64,000 bases of DNA from Jatrophihabitans_A lederbergiae. GTDB lineage: Bacteria; Actinomycetota; Actinomycetes; Mycobacteriales; Jatrophihabitantaceae. Below the pieces are notes generated by a model, which saw only the letters and a program-made list of their open reading frames with translations, did not search any database and was not told where the DNA came from. The stretch spans positions 251,655 to 315,654 of the forward strand of contig NZ_JAVREH010000001.1 in the NCBI RefSeq assembly GCF_031845305.1, read 5' to 3'. Shown piece by piece: positions 18,109 through 27,126 of this stretch. Position 1 is the stretch's first letter, and each line of letters begins with the position of its first letter. The translations under genes and the position numbers were made by a program.

Positions 18109-18768
18109 ATGTTCACCGGCATCATCGAAGAGGTGGGCGAGGTCGTCGAGCTCTCGACAGGGGGCGATTCGGCCGTGCTGCGGATCCGGGCCGGCGTGGT
18201 CGGCGAGGACGTCACGCACGGTGCCTCCATCTCGGTAAACGGCGTCTGCCTCACCGTGGTCGGCCAGCGTCCGGCGGAGACCAACCTGCTGGAACTGGAC
18301 TTCGATGTGATGGGCGAGACACTCCAGCGCAGTGTCATCGGGGCGCTGGCGCCCGGACACCGGGTGAACCTGGAGCGCGCCGCCCGCATCGACAGCAGGC
18401 TGGACGGCCATATCGTCCAGGGCCACGTCGACGGCACCGGCGAACTGCTGGTCCGCACGCCCGCACAAGAGTGGGAATCGCTACGTTTTGCCCTGCCGGC
18501 TTCGCTTTCACGTTACGTTGCCGAGAAGGGCTCGATCGCGGTCGACGGCGTGTCGCTGACGGTGTCGGCGGTGAGCGAGCCTGACGACGACGGGCCGGCC
18601 TGGTTCGAGGTCGGCCTGATTCCCGAGACGCTGCGCGCCACCAATCTCGGAGCGAAGAAAGTGGGTGAGCCCGTGAACCTCGAGGTGGACGTGCTCGCCA
18701 AATACACCGAACGCCTGCTGGCCTCCAGCGGGCGCACCACAAGAAACGGCGGGGCCGCACATGCTTGA
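18109..18768 (+). CDS. ribE: riboflavin synthase alpha chain
   Basis: Dismutates two dimethylribityllumazines to riboflavin. The 219-residue product begins MFTGIIEEVGEV at ATG 18109, two bases after the ribD stop, with GAGAGGA just upstream. Two homologous lumazine-binding repeats are visible (about 1-97 and 98-195, the second opening near HIVQGHVDGTG). The last eight bases overlap ribBA. A longer in-frame lead from 18070 overlaps ribD and is rejected. Confidence 0.95.
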   Translation: MFTGIIEEVGEVVELSTGGDSAVLRIRAGVVGEDVTHGASISVNGVCLTVVGQRPAETNLLELDFDVMGETLQRSVIGALAPGHRVNLERAARIDSRLDGHIVQGHVDGTGELLVRTPAQEWESLRFALPASLSRYVAEKGSIAVDGVSLTVSAVSEPDDDGPAWFEVGLIPETLRATNLGAKKVGEPVNLEVDVLAKYTERLLASSGRTTRNGGAAHA

Positions 18769-20110
18769 TCCGATCGACAAGGCGATCGCCGAGATCGCCG
18801 CCGGGCGGGCGGTCGTCGTGGTGGACGACGAGGATCGCGAGAACGAGGGCGACCTCATCTTCGCGGCCGAGCTGGCCACCCCGGAGCTGGTGGCCTTCAT
18901 GGTCCGCTACACCTCCGGCTACATCTGTGTCCCGATCACCGACGACGAGGCGGACCGGCTGGACCTGCCGCCGATGTTCCACACCAACCAGGACAAACGC
19001 GGAACCGCGTACACGGTGACCGTCGATGCGCGTGAAGGCGTCAGCACCGGCATCTCGGCCGCCGACCGTTCCCGCACGATCCGGCTGCTGGCTGATCCCT
19101 CGACGACGTCGGTGGACCTGACCCGTCCCGGCCACATCGTGCCGCTGCGGGCCAAGGAGGGCGGGGTGCTGCGGCGTCCCGGCCACACCGAGGCCGCGGT
19201 GGACCTTGCCGTGCTGGCGGGCTTGCAGCCCGCCGGCGTGCTCTGCGAGCTCGTCAGCGAGACCGATCCGTCGGGCATGGCGCGCTCGCCGGAGCTCCGC
19301 GAGTTCGCCGACGAGCACGGGCTCACGATGATCTCGATCGCCGACCTGATCGCCTATCGCCGGCGCTTCGAGAAGCTGGTCAACCGTGAGGCCAGCGCCC
19401 GGGTTCCGCTGCGCTACGGCGAGTTCATCGCGCACGGCTACTCGTCCTCCTACGACGACCGGGAGCACGTCGCCTTCGTCTTCGGTGAGATCGGCGACGG
19501 CGAGGACGTCCTCGTCCGGGTGCACTCCGAGTGCCTGACCGGCGATGTGTTCGGCTCGCTCCGCTGTGACTGTGGCCCGCAACTGGACGCCGCGCTGGCG
19601 GCGGTGGCTCGCGAGGGCCGCGGCGTGGTGCTGTACATGCGCGGTCACGAGGGCCGGGGCATCGGGCTGATGCACAAGCTGCAGGCCTACCAGCTCCAGG
19701 ACGCGGGTCGCGACACCATCGACGCCAACCTCGACCTCGGCCTGCCCGCCGACGCGCGCGACTACGGCACCGGAGCGCAGATCCTGGTCGACCTCGGGGT
19801 CCGGACGATGCGGCTGCTCACCAACAACCCGGCCAAGCGCGCGGGTCTGGAGGGCTACGGGCTGTCGGTGACCGGTCAAGTGCGGTTGCCTACCCACTCC
19901 AACCCGGAGAACCTCCGATACCTGCGGACCAAGAAGGATCGGATGGGCCACGAGCTGGACCTCGAGGACGAGTTGCTGGGGCCGGAGGCCGTTGCCGCGG
20001 AGCTCGACGAGGTCGCGCGGAAACTGAACCCGGCCGCCGAGTTCGATGGGGGCGCCGGGAAACTGAACCCGGCCGCCGCGCTCGACCAGGTCGCCGGGGA
20101 GCAGGTGTGA
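18761..20110 (+). CDS. ribBA: bifunctional DHBP synthase / GTP cyclohydrolase II
   Basis: Supplies both riboflavin precursors: dihydroxybutanone phosphate from ribulose 5-phosphate (residues ~1-200, acidic loop DDEDRENEGD at 22-31) and the pyrimidine from GTP (residues ~205-400, zinc cysteines in HSECLTGDVFGSLRCDCG). 449 residues. The last ~50 residues lie beyond the catalytic domain and contain a duplicated KLNPAA segment from a 21-base direct repeat, so they are probably a dispensable tail. It overlaps ribH by GTGA. Confidence 0.95.
   Translation: MLDPIDKAIAEIAAGRAVVVVDDEDRENEGDLIFAAELATPELVAFMVRYTSGYICVPITDDEADRLDLPPMFHTNQDKRGTAYTVTVDAREGVSTGISAADRSRTIRLLADPSTTSVDLTRPGHIVPLRAKEGGVLRRPGHTEAAVDLAVLAGLQPAGVLCELVSETDPSGMARSPELREFADEHGLTMISIADLIAYRRRFEKLVNREASARVPLRYGEFIAHGYSSSYDDREHVAFVFGEIGDGEDVLVRVHSECLTGDVFGSLRCDCGPQLDAALAAVAREGRGVVLYMRGHEGRGIGLMHKLQAYQLQDAGRDTIDANLDLGLPADARDYGTGAQILVDLGVRTMRLLTNNPAKRAGLEGYGLSVTGQVRLPTHSNPENLRYLRTKKDRMGHELDLEDELLGPEAVAAELDEVARKLNPAAEFDGGAGKLNPAAALDQVAGEQV
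20019..20078. repeat. 21-bp direct repeat in the 3' end of ribBA
   Basis: GGAAACTGAACCCGGCCGCC(G) occurs at 20019-20039 and again at 20058-20078, a 39-base period that stays in frame and doubles a Lys-Leu-Asn-Pro-Ala-Ala element in the C-terminal tail. Confidence 0.9.
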
Positions 20111-20598
20111 GCGGGCACGGTGCGCCGGAGACCGGCGCGGTCGAGGGTGCGGCGGGGCTGAAGGTCGTCATTGTCGCCGCGCGCTGGCACATCCAGGTGA
20201 TGGACGGATTGCTCGCGGGCGCCCAGCGCGCTCTCGCCGATTCCGGAGTGACGGACGTGACCGTGCTGCGGGTGGCCGGGACATACGAGCTGCCGGTGGC
20301 GGCCAGCCGGGTCGCTGCCGCGGGGGTGGACGCGATCGTCGCTCTGGGCGTGGTGATCCGTGGTGGCACGCCGCACTTCGAGTACGTGTGCGGGGCGGCG
20401 ACCGACGGCCTGACCCAGGTGTCGGTCCGCACCGGCATTCCGGTCGGCTTCGGGGTGCTCACCTGCGATGACGACCAGCAGGCATTGGACCGGTCGGGGT
20501 TGCCTGGCTCGAAAGAGGACAAGGGGTACGAGGCGGCGCAGGCCGCGCTGGCCACCGCCGTGGCGCTGGCGGACTACCCGCGCCCGGCTGCTTCCTAG
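20107..20598 (+). CDS. ribH: 6,7-dimethyl-8-ribityllumazine synthase
   Basis: Condenses the pyrimidine and butanone phosphate into lumazine, the substrate of RibE. 163 residues, with Trp27 in AARWH (pyrimidine stacking), GTYELP at 58-63 and GVVIRGGTPHFEYVC at 81-95 (catalytic His90), then SKEDKGYEAA near the end. The start is GTG 20107 overlapping ribBA. In Streptomyces the next genes are hisE and hisG; here 22.5 kb of catabolic genes intervene. Confidence 0.95.
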   Translation: MSGHGAPETGAVEGAAGLKVVIVAARWHIQVMDGLLAGAQRALADSGVTDVTVLRVAGTYELPVAASRVAAAGVDAIVALGVVIRGGTPHFEYVCGAATDGLTQVSVRTGIPVGFGVLTCDDDQQALDRSGLPGSKEDKGYEAAQAALATAVALADYPRPAAS

Positions 20599-20602
20599 CG
20601 CG

Positions 20603-21283
20603 GTGAGCCCGATGCCGACGGCCGGTGGTTGTTCGGGCGTGATCGGGATCGTGCTCGCGGCGGGCGCGGGCCGCCGGCTCGGGCAGCCGAAGGCCGAGAT
20701 CATGGTGGCTGGCGAGCGGCTGGTCGACCGGGCGGTGCGCACCCTGCGTGCGGGCGGGTGTGCCGAGGTGCTGGCGGTGGTGCGCTCGGCCGAGCTGGTG
20801 GTGCCCGGGGCGCGAACGGTCGTCAATCCCGATCCGGATGCCGGCATGGGATCGTCGCTGCGGTGCGGCCTGGACGCGGCCCCTTCCGGCGCGGCGGCCG
20901 GACCGGGTGGTGCTGATGTTCCTGAGGGTGCCGGCGGCCCGGATGCTCCCTTCGATGCCGCGCTTCCGGACGCGTGCCTGATCACGCTGGTCGATCTGTA
21001 CGACGTCGAAGCCGCCGAGGTGGCCTCGGTGCTGGACGCCTTTCGCGCCGGTGCCGGCATTGTCGCGGTCCGGCGCGCGGGACAGCGCTCGCATCCGGTG
21101 CTCGTCTCGCGTCGCTGGTATGCGGCACTGGCCGCGTCCGCGGTCGGCGATCAGGGCGGTCGCTCCTTCTTCGCCGATCGGGTTGCCGACACCGTGTTCG
21201 TCGATGTGCCGGATTCCATCAGCGACATCGATACCCCGCAGGACCTCCGGCAGGCTCGTCGAAGGGCCGCGCAGCGCGGGTGA
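20603..21283 (+). CDS. MobA/MocA-like molybdenum cofactor nucleotidyltransferase
   Basis: NTP-transferase of the family that attaches CMP or GMP to molybdopterin for xanthine-dehydrogenase-type enzymes; it probably matures the hydroxylase encoded at 28527-32382. 226 residues from GTG 20603, or 223 from ATG 20612. Motifs are LAAGAGRRLGQPK at the N-terminus (nucleotide binding), LVDLYDV (metal Asp), RSHPV and SDIDTPQDL. The tyrosine in LVDLYD, where proline is usual, is a small deviation. It starts four bases after the ribH stop, but by function it belongs to the inserted catabolic block. Confidence 0.8.
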   Translation: MSPMPTAGGCSGVIGIVLAAGAGRRLGQPKAEIMVAGERLVDRAVRTLRAGGCAEVLAVVRSAELVVPGARTVVNPDPDAGMGSSLRCGLDAAPSGAAAGPGGADVPEGAGGPDAPFDAALPDACLITLVDLYDVEAAEVASVLDAFRAGAGIVAVRRAGQRSHPVLVSRRWYAALAASAVGDQGGRSFFADRVADTVFVDVPDSISDIDTPQDLRQARRRAAQRG

Positions 21284-21306
21284 TCCCGGCCACCGGCCGG
21301 GCGCCA

Positions 21307-22728
21307 CTAGCGCGCCGTGCCGGTCTGAGCCGCCGCATCCTCCGCTCGCCGGGCAAGCGCGGACAGCGCCTTCGGAAATATCTCGGCGGGTGGAGTGACC
21401 AGTCCCGCACCGACCTGCCCCACTCCTGCCTGCTTGCCCGCCATGCCGGTGTTGATCTGCGGCAGGATGCCGGTGCGCACCACCTTGGTGACATCGATAC
21501 CGGTCGGCGCGCCGCGGAAGTCGAGCACCGGTATCGCGTACATAGGATGCTCGCCGACGGTGATCTCATACATCCGCCGGGACGCCGCCAGCGCGTCTGA
21601 CACCTCGCCGCCCACGAAGCGCACGATCGCCGGAGCGGCCGCCATCGAGAAGCCGCCCAGGCCGGCCGTCTCGGTGATGGCCGAGTCACCGATGTCGGGG
21701 TTGGCGTCCTCGGGGCCGTAGTCGCCGAGGAAGAGCCCGTGCGCGACCTGAGCCGGTCCGGTGAACCACCGGTCCCCGGTACCTGCCACCTGGATGCCGA
21801 AGTCCGTCCCATTGCGCGCCATCGCGACCACCACGGTTGAGCCGTCGATGCCGCGGGCTGCGTCGAGCGTCAACTTGCAGGCCGGCATCGCCAGGTTGAG
21901 AAAGAAGTGGTCGTTGCCCGAGACAAAGCGCGCAACCTCGGCAACGTCGGCGGAAGGCGCCCCGGACTCGATCAGGTCCGGAAGCAGATCGCGCAGCAGC
22001 ATCAGGGTGCCGGCCCGGTTGCGGTTGTGGGCCTCGTCGCCCATCTGCAGCATCTGCGCCAGGATGGCCTTGAGGTCGATGGGGCCATGCCGACGCACCG
22101 CGCGCTGCAACAGCGGCCCGAGCACCTCGCTCATCCATCGTAGCCGGATCAGCACGTCGGGGGAGTAGGCGCCGTAGCGCAGCACCTTGCCCAGGCCCTC
22201 GTTCAGGGTGCAGTACGTGCGACGTCCCGACGCCGGATCTTCCACGACGAACACCCACATCGACGCCGACACCACACCGGCCATCGGGCCGACAGCCGCG
22301 TGCGCATGGCAGGTGTCCAGTGAATGCCCGGCTCCGGACTCGAACAACGCGACGGCGGCGTCCGGATCGGCTGCCAGCCCTTCGAGAACGGCCGCGCCCA
22401 TCAGGGCTCCCCGTAACGGACCGGATGCCCGCGCCCAGTCGATCGGCGGCCCGGCGTGCAGGAAGTCCGATGCTGACAGCCCCAGCGCGGGCCCCGCGGG
22501 AACGACGTCGACCAGCAGCGCCTCGGTGGAGCAGATCCGGCGCAGCGCTTCGGCGTTCGCAGCCGCTCGCCGCCGGTCTGCCATCACCGCGGCCAGGTCG
22601 GTCTCTGTTCCGGGCAGCGGCGGTTGCCAGTCCACCTCGGTGACCGTCGCACCCTGGGCCGCCGCGGCGTCGGCGAACAGGCCGGCACCCGCGGTGAGCA
22701 GGTTCTGGCCGGTCAGCAGCCCGGTCAT
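21307..22728 (-). CDS. DUF1116 protein, AllG/YlbE-like subunit of an FdrA-type carbamoyltransferase
   Basis: 473 residues matching the DUF1116 (YlbE) family, one of three proteins that in E. coli form the oxamate carbamoyltransferase of allantoin breakdown (FdrA, YlbE, YlbF; also called AllFGH). Recognisable stretches are AVGPMAGVVSASMW (136-149), NEGLGKVLRYGAYS, GDEAHNRNRAGT and GNDHFFLNLAMP. Its ATG overlaps the FdrA stop by four bases, and FdrA overlaps the DUF2877 gene, giving a tightly coupled three-gene operon on the minus strand, divergent from pucR. The substrate here is probably not oxalurate (see findings). Confidence 0.85.
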   Translation of the reverse strand: MTGLLTGQNLLTAGAGLFADAAAAQGATVTEVDWQPPLPGTETDLAAVMADRRRAAANAEALRRICSTEALLVDVVPAGPALGLSASDFLHAGPPIDWARASGPLRGALMGAAVLEGLAADPDAAVALFESGAGHSLDTCHAHAAVGPMAGVVSASMWVFVVEDPASGRRTYCTLNEGLGKVLRYGAYSPDVLIRLRWMSEVLGPLLQRAVRRHGPIDLKAILAQMLQMGDEAHNRNRAGTLMLLRDLLPDLIESGAPSADVAEVARFVSGNDHFFLNLAMPACKLTLDAARGIDGSTVVVAMARNGTDFGIQVAGTGDRWFTGPAQVAHGLFLGDYGPEDANPDIGDSAITETAGLGGFSMAAAPAIVRFVGGEVSDALAASRRMYEITVGEHPMYAIPVLDFRGAPTGIDVTKVVRTGILPQINTGMAGKQAGVGQVGAGLVTPPAEIFPKALSALARRAEDAAAQTGTAR

Positions 22729-24284
22729 GATCCGAACCTCTCGATCGGCCGCCCCCGCTGTCGGCCCGAGCCGGAATCCGCAGGCGCCGCAGCGTCCACG
22801 CCGGAGCCGGCGCTGGGGGAATCGGCGCTGGGGTCGCTCACGATGAGGCCGACCGAATGGCGTGCCGCGGCCGCGTTGGAGGTGAACACCGACGCACCGG
22901 CGGAGTGCAGCCGCTGTGCCGAGGTTTGCAGATCCTGCGGATCGCGTCGCGCGCCGATCAGGCTCACCACCACCGGAACCCGCGTGCCCTGAAGGATCGG
23001 CAGCAGCTCCGCCACCGGGTCGGGATGGGAGCCATGGCCCAGCACCACGTCCAGCAGCACGACGGCCGTGAGCGGATCGGACAGCGACTCACGCAGCCGC
23101 TCGGTGCGCAGCGACGGGTCGATCATGGGATGGGCGCGGCCCTGGGTCAGTGCGTCGTCGCCGAAGTCGATCATCACGTGCCCGGGGTGGCGCAGCGATG
23201 CGTCGAGGGACCAGTCCGGTCGCAGCGCAATGTTGGAGCGGACCTCGCCGAATCGGTCGGTGGCTATCAGCATCGCCTCGTCACACAGCGTGCCGCCGCA
23301 GAACAGACCGCGCAGGAAGCCGAACCGGGGCTCGGCGGGTGCCACCCAGGCCGGCCAGTCGGTACCGGTGCGGCCGAGTCGGGTCAGCACTGCTTCGGTT
23401 GAGGCAGTGAGGTCAGGCCGGCCGGGACCGAGCAGGGCGAACAGCACCGGGGTGTCCAGTTCAGCCGCCACCGACCGAATCCGCTCGGCGACCACGTCCG
23501 CCGGCGGCTTCGACACGACCAGGATGAGTTGGGTGCCGGGATCGGCGTCGAGCAGCCGCATCGCCGCCACGGTGGACCGGCCGGCGACCGCCTCGGACAG
23601 GTCCCGGCCACCCACGCCGAGCGCCGCGCTCACCCCCACTCCGGCCGCGTCGAGCAGGCACAGCACCTGTTGCGCTCCGGTGCCCGAAGCGGCGACGATG
23701 CCGACCGGCCCGTGGTCCACGGTGTGCGAGAAGCCGAGACCGATGCCGCCGACGACGGCGGTTCCGCAGTCGGGGCCCATGACCAGCTGACCCCGTTCGG
23801 CGGCAAGGTCCTTCAGGGCGATCTCGTGCTCGACGCTGACATTGTCCGAGAACACCATCACGTCGCAGCCGGCATCGAGGGCGTCGACCGCCTCGGTGAA
23901 CGCGTGCTGGCCGGGCAGCGAGATCAGTGCCAGCGACGGCCCCGCCAGAGCGGCGGCGGCACCGAGAGTGCGCGGCGGAGCAACGGTGGCCGAGCCGCCA
24001 CCGGCCGTACGCCGGGGCGCGTCGAGTAATTGGGCAGCCAGCGCCGCGGCGGCCGCCGCGGTGGCCTCGTCCGTCGCCCGTACGGCAATGACGAGCTCGT
24101 TGGGGGATTCCGTCCGGGGTGCCGCAAAGCCCATACCGGCCAGCACATCGAGGTTGAGCTCGGTCGCCATGGCGACCAGCGCGGTCAGCACGCCCGTGGA
24201 TTGCCCGACCTCGCGGCTGACCTGCATCAGCGTCACCGAGTCGGCGTACATCCCACGTCGAACCGATACGTGTTCCGCTGTCAC
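22725..24284 (-). CDS. fdrA: FdrA family protein, carbamoyltransferase subunit with succinyl-CoA-synthetase-like fold
   Basis: 519 residues. The FdrA N-terminal mark is RRGMYADSVTLM at 9-20, followed by an acyl-CoA-synthetase-like region with MGPDCGT, GIVAASGTGAQQV and GVGGRDLSEAV. GHGSHPDP lies towards the C-terminus, before a Ser/Gly/Arg-rich tail. In E. coli FdrA is a subunit of oxamate carbamoyltransferase, which phosphorolyses oxalurate to oxamate and carbamoyl phosphate. GTG 24284 is chosen as start because it overlaps the upstream TGA (GTGA) and has GAGGGG eight bases before it; TTG 24287 would add one residue. A carbamate kinase gene in the same block (40986) fits carbamoyl phosphate as a product. 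Confidence 0.88.
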   Translation of the reverse strand: MTAEHVSVRRGMYADSVTLMQVSREVGQSTGVLTALVAMATELNLDVLAGMGFAAPRTESPNELVIAVRATDEATAAAAAALAAQLLDAPRRTAGGGSATVAPPRTLGAAAALAGPSLALISLPGQHAFTEAVDALDAGCDVMVFSDNVSVEHEIALKDLAAERGQLVMGPDCGTAVVGGIGLGFSHTVDHGPVGIVAASGTGAQQVLCLLDAAGVGVSAALGVGGRDLSEAVAGRSTVAAMRLLDADPGTQLILVVSKPPADVVAERIRSVAAELDTPVLFALLGPGRPDLTASTEAVLTRLGRTGTDWPAWVAPAEPRFGFLRGLFCGGTLCDEAMLIATDRFGEVRSNIALRPDWSLDASLRHPGHVMIDFGDDALTQGRAHPMIDPSLRTERLRESLSDPLTAVVLLDVVLGHGSHPDPVAELLPILQGTRVPVVVSLIGARRDPQDLQTSAQRLHSAGASVFTSNAAAARHSVGLIVSDPSADSPSAGSGVDAAAPADSGSGRQRGRPIERFGS

Positions 24285-25150
24285 CAATACGTCCCCTCAA
24301 CTGCGTTACCTGGCGAACCAGCCGCGTTACCTGACGAACCAGCCATGGCGAGTACGCCCATCGCGAGCGCCGCGCCCGAGCTGTGCCCGATTGCCGCCAG
24401 TCTGGCGCATGCCGCCGACAGAATGCCGGAATCTGTTCCGCAGACCGCCTTGCCCAACGCCGAGACCTCGGCGAGTCCGTGTCCCGCCACCGCACTCAAC
24501 AGCAATTGCCGCGACAGGCTGGTGGTCGCGCGCGGCCGAGCGGCGAGGGCGCCGAGCACGGCGTGTCTCAACACTTCGATCGGCCGATCGAACAGGACGC
24601 CACCGGCCAGCGCGCCACACAGCACGTCGTCTCCGGCGGGCGTCAGTCCGAGGCCCCGGCCGAGCAGGGCGCCCACCGCTTCGGCGGTGCTCTGAAGATT
24701 CCCGGCGTGCGCCAGCCGGCGTGCCAGTGCCGGATCGATCTCGGTCGCGGCCAGCATGCGCACGGCTTCCGCTACCTGCCCGGGGACCGGAATGCCGACG
24801 GGTATCAGGCCCGAGGGGCGCAGCCGCCTGATCACCACGTCGAGCGTGCCCACGCAGCCACTCACCCGCAGCATCCCGCCCGCCGCCCGCGCCGGGCCGG
24901 TGTAGCGGTCCAGCGGCAGCGACCGGCTGGATCCCGGAACCGTCACGCCGATCGGCAGCTGGACCGCATCGCCGGCAAGCAGCGCGAGCACCGCGCCGGA
25001 GGCCGTACCCAGGTACAACGCGGTCGGAAACGCCCCGAGCACGGTCAGCGGCCCGGCGGTGCGGTGCAGCTCGTCCCGGGCGAACTCGGTTGCGGTACCG
25101 GAAAGCCGGATCGGGCTACTCGGGCAATGTCGAACGACGATGGACGCCAA
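24281..25150 (-). CDS. DUF2877 protein, AllH/YlbF-like subunit of an FdrA-type carbamoyltransferase
   Basis: About 289 residues, with the DUF2877 signature GLGLTPAGDDVLCGALAGG (about 186-204) and TSLSRQLLLSA. It is the third member of the FdrA/DUF1116/DUF2877 set. The open frame begins at a TTG (25150) placed directly against a GGAG, which is too close for normal initiation, so the true start is uncertain and may use another codon nearby. The C-terminus carries a doubled GSSGNAA/GSPGNAV element from a 21-base tandem repeat. It is the first gene of the minus-strand operon, 53 bases from the divergent pucR. Confidence 0.8.
   Translation of the reverse strand: MASIVVRHCPSSPIRLSGTATEFARDELHRTAGPLTVLGAFPTALYLGTASGAVLALLAGDAVQLPIGVTVPGSSRSLPLDRYTGPARAAGGMLRVSGCVGTLDVVIRRLRPSGLIPVGIPVPGQVAEAVRMLAATEIDPALARRLAHAGNLQSTAEAVGALLGRGLGLTPAGDDVLCGALAGGVLFDRPIEVLRHAVLGALAARPRATTSLSRQLLLSAVAGHGLAEVSALGKAVCGTDSGILSAACARLAAIGHSSGAALAMGVLAMAGSSGNAAGSPGNAVEGTYW
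24303..24344. repeat. 21-bp tandem repeat x2 in the 3' end of the DUF2877 gene
   Basis: GCGTTACCTGGCGAACCAGCC followed directly by the same 21 bases with one change (G to A). In frame, it doubles a seven-residue Gly/Ser/Asn element just before the stop codon. Confidence 0.9.
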
Positions 25151-25191
25151 CTCCTTCGAAGAATCTCTCGCTGCAAGTAAATGAGGTGCGT

Positions 25192-25197
25192 TAACGT
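25192..25197 (+). promoter_or_regulatory. -10 box for pucR in a 53-bp divergent promoter region
   Basis: TAACGT (in GTTAACGT) ends six bases before the pucR ATG, so pucR is probably leaderless. The whole divergent gap to the DUF2877 gene is 53 bases (25151-25203) and also contains CTTCGAAG, an eight-base palindrome. Both operons must share this small control region. Confidence 0.4.
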
Positions 25198-25203
25198 CTG
25201 CCG

Positions 25204-26928
25204 ATGGTCACACTTGCCAACGATCCGGCTTCAAACGTGCGGGATCTGCCAGAGCCGCTCGCCGAGGGACTGAGCGTGCGTGACCTTCTTGCCCAGCCCG
25301 GGCTTGCCGGGGCGACCGTGCTTGCCGGCCGAGCGGGGCTGGACCGGATCGTCCGCGGTGCCAACGTCATGGAGGTGCCCGACATCCTGCCGTGGGTCAA
25401 GGCGGACGAACTGCTGCTGACCACCGGCTTTCCGCTCACGCGCGCCGCGGATACCGATGCCGGCTCGGGTGCGCGGCTGCTGGACCTCCTTCCCGAGCTG
25501 GACCGGATCGGCCTGTCCGCGCTGGCCATCAAACTCGGCCGCTACCTCAGCGCGGTTCCGGAGCCGGTTCTCCGGCTCGCCGACCAGCTCGGGTTTCCGC
25601 TGCTGCGGCTGGCCGATGACGCCGCCTTCGACGAGGTGCTGTCCGGCATGTTCGGGGTGTTGCTCCGCCAGCAGAACGAGGTGCTCGCCCAGGCGGATGC
25701 GCTGCACCAGGCCATCTCGGCCATCGTGCTCGGTGGTGGCGGATTGCCCCAGATTGCCAGGGAGGTGTCGCGGCTGCTGGACTGCGTGGTGCTGATCACC
25801 ACGCCGGACGGGCGGGTACTCGCCGACGAGGGGCATGAGCCGCACCGGTCGGCGATCCGCGAGCTCGACGTGTTCGATGCCAGCGGCAGGCTGCGGACCG
25901 AACGCCTGCGGATCGGCGTGCACCCAGTGCCGGGCGGCGTCCGGGCGGCGTCCGGTTCGGCGGGAATGAGCGCGATCGTGGCGGGCGGTGTGGATCACGG
26001 CCGGATCGTGGCGTACCGGCTCGGTGCCGGGCTGCTGCCGGGCAGCATGCAGGCCTTGGAACGGGTCGCCATCGTCGCCGCCCTGACCATCACCAAGGAG
26101 CTCGCGGTGGCGGCGGTCGAGGGCAAGTTCCGCGGTGATTACCTGCGTGATGTCCTGACCGGCCTGCTGCCCGCCGATGACCAGGTGGTGGAGCACTGCC
26201 GCTCGCTGGGGTGGGAGATCAACCGTCCGATGGTGGTGGTGGTCGCCGAACTGGACCCGGCGGAGGTCAGCCAGCGTGCCGGCGGAGCCGTCTCGGGAGT
26301 GCAGCGCTCGCAACACGAGAGGTTCGCCTCGGCATGGCAACAGGTCCTGCGGGCTCACGACAAGACCGCTCCGGTGGTGGCGTTCAGTCGCGAGGTCGTC
26401 GCCCTGTTGCCGGTTCGCTCAGCCGATTCCGCCGCGGCTGTCGACGGGGTCGTCGCCGCCGTGTCGGGTGACCGGGGCGGCGGCCGGCACTCGTTCTGCG
26501 CCGGCGTGTCGCGGCTGGTCTCAGCGCCTGCGGACATCGCCGCCGGCTACGCCCAAGCCCGCAAGGCGGTCCAGGTCGGGCGGCGGGTGCACGGCCATGG
26601 CAGCGTCTCGCATTTCGACTCGCTCGGCGTTCACCGGTTGCTGTCGCTCGTTCCCGACGCCGCCGAGCTGAAGTCCTTCGCGGCCGACGTACTGGCCGAC
26701 CTGGCCGCGGACAGCCCCGACGCCGCCGACCTGCGCGCCACCCTGCAGACCCTGCTCGACACGAACCTCAACGTCGCCGAGACCGCGCGGCTGCTGCACT
26801 TTCACTACAACACGCTCCGCTACCGGATCGGCAAGCTCGAGCGGATCGTCGGACCCTTCACGACCGATCCGCACCTGCGCCTGGATGTGGCGCTCGCCCT
26901 GCAGGTCGTGCAGATGCGAGGTATCTGA
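25204..26928 (+). CDS. pucR: PucR-family transcriptional regulator
   Basis: 574-residue regulator of the PucR family, first described as the activator of purine catabolism in Bacillus. An N-terminal PucR sensory domain (about 22-140, SVRDLLAQPGLAGATVLAG ...) is followed by a central GGDEF-like region. The C-terminal PucR helix-turn-helix (about 505-570) includes LLDTNLNVAETARLLHFHYN and TLRYRIGKLE. The position between the divergent carbamoyltransferase operon and the permease/hydroxylase operon makes it the likely local regulator; the ligand (uracil, barbiturate or ureidomalonate) is unknown. Confidence 0.9.
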   Translation: MVTLANDPASNVRDLPEPLAEGLSVRDLLAQPGLAGATVLAGRAGLDRIVRGANVMEVPDILPWVKADELLLTTGFPLTRAADTDAGSGARLLDLLPELDRIGLSALAIKLGRYLSAVPEPVLRLADQLGFPLLRLADDAAFDEVLSGMFGVLLRQQNEVLAQADALHQAISAIVLGGGGLPQIAREVSRLLDCVVLITTPDGRVLADEGHEPHRSAIRELDVFDASGRLRTERLRIGVHPVPGGVRAASGSAGMSAIVAGGVDHGRIVAYRLGAGLLPGSMQALERVAIVAALTITKELAVAAVEGKFRGDYLRDVLTGLLPADDQVVEHCRSLGWEINRPMVVVVAELDPAEVSQRAGGAVSGVQRSQHERFASAWQQVLRAHDKTAPVVAFSREVVALLPVRSADSAAAVDGVVAAVSGDRGGGRHSFCAGVSRLVSAPADIAAGYAQARKAVQVGRRVHGHGSVSHFDSLGVHRLLSLVPDAAELKSFAADVLADLAADSPDAADLRATLQTLLDTNLNVAETARLLHFHYNTLRYRIGKLERIVGPFTTDPHLRLDVALALQVVQMRGI

Positions 26929-27075
26929 TGCCGTCCCGGTCCCATAACGGACGAGAATGTCAGAGCGGTTACCTACGCTGTGCCCAGTGCCACAGAGTTG
27001 CGGCGGATCTTTCGTCAACAGTTCACCGTGTAGTCGCGCGGTCCGGGTCAATAGCGTGCGGCCACACGACCATGA

Positions 27076-27100
27076 ACGAGCGCGGCGTGCACGCGCTCGT
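27076..27100 (+). promoter_or_regulatory. stem-loop or operator in the leader of the uracil permease
   Basis: Perfect nine-base inverted repeat ACGAGCGCG-(7)-CGCGCTCGT, 26 bases before the permease GTG and just ahead of its GGGAGG ribosome binding site. It could be a PucR operator or an RNA hairpin that modulates the long catabolic transcript. The rest of the 198-base gap shows no clear signal. Confidence 0.4.
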
Positions 27101-27126
27101 CTCGTTCCGATAGCTGGGAGGCCCTG

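Noticed and set aside
21307..25150. Direct assignment as oxamate carbamoyltransferase of allantoin breakdown
   Set aside because: No other allantoin genes are seen in the window; the ring-opening and transport genes indicate pyrimidines. The family assignment is kept, the substrate is left open.
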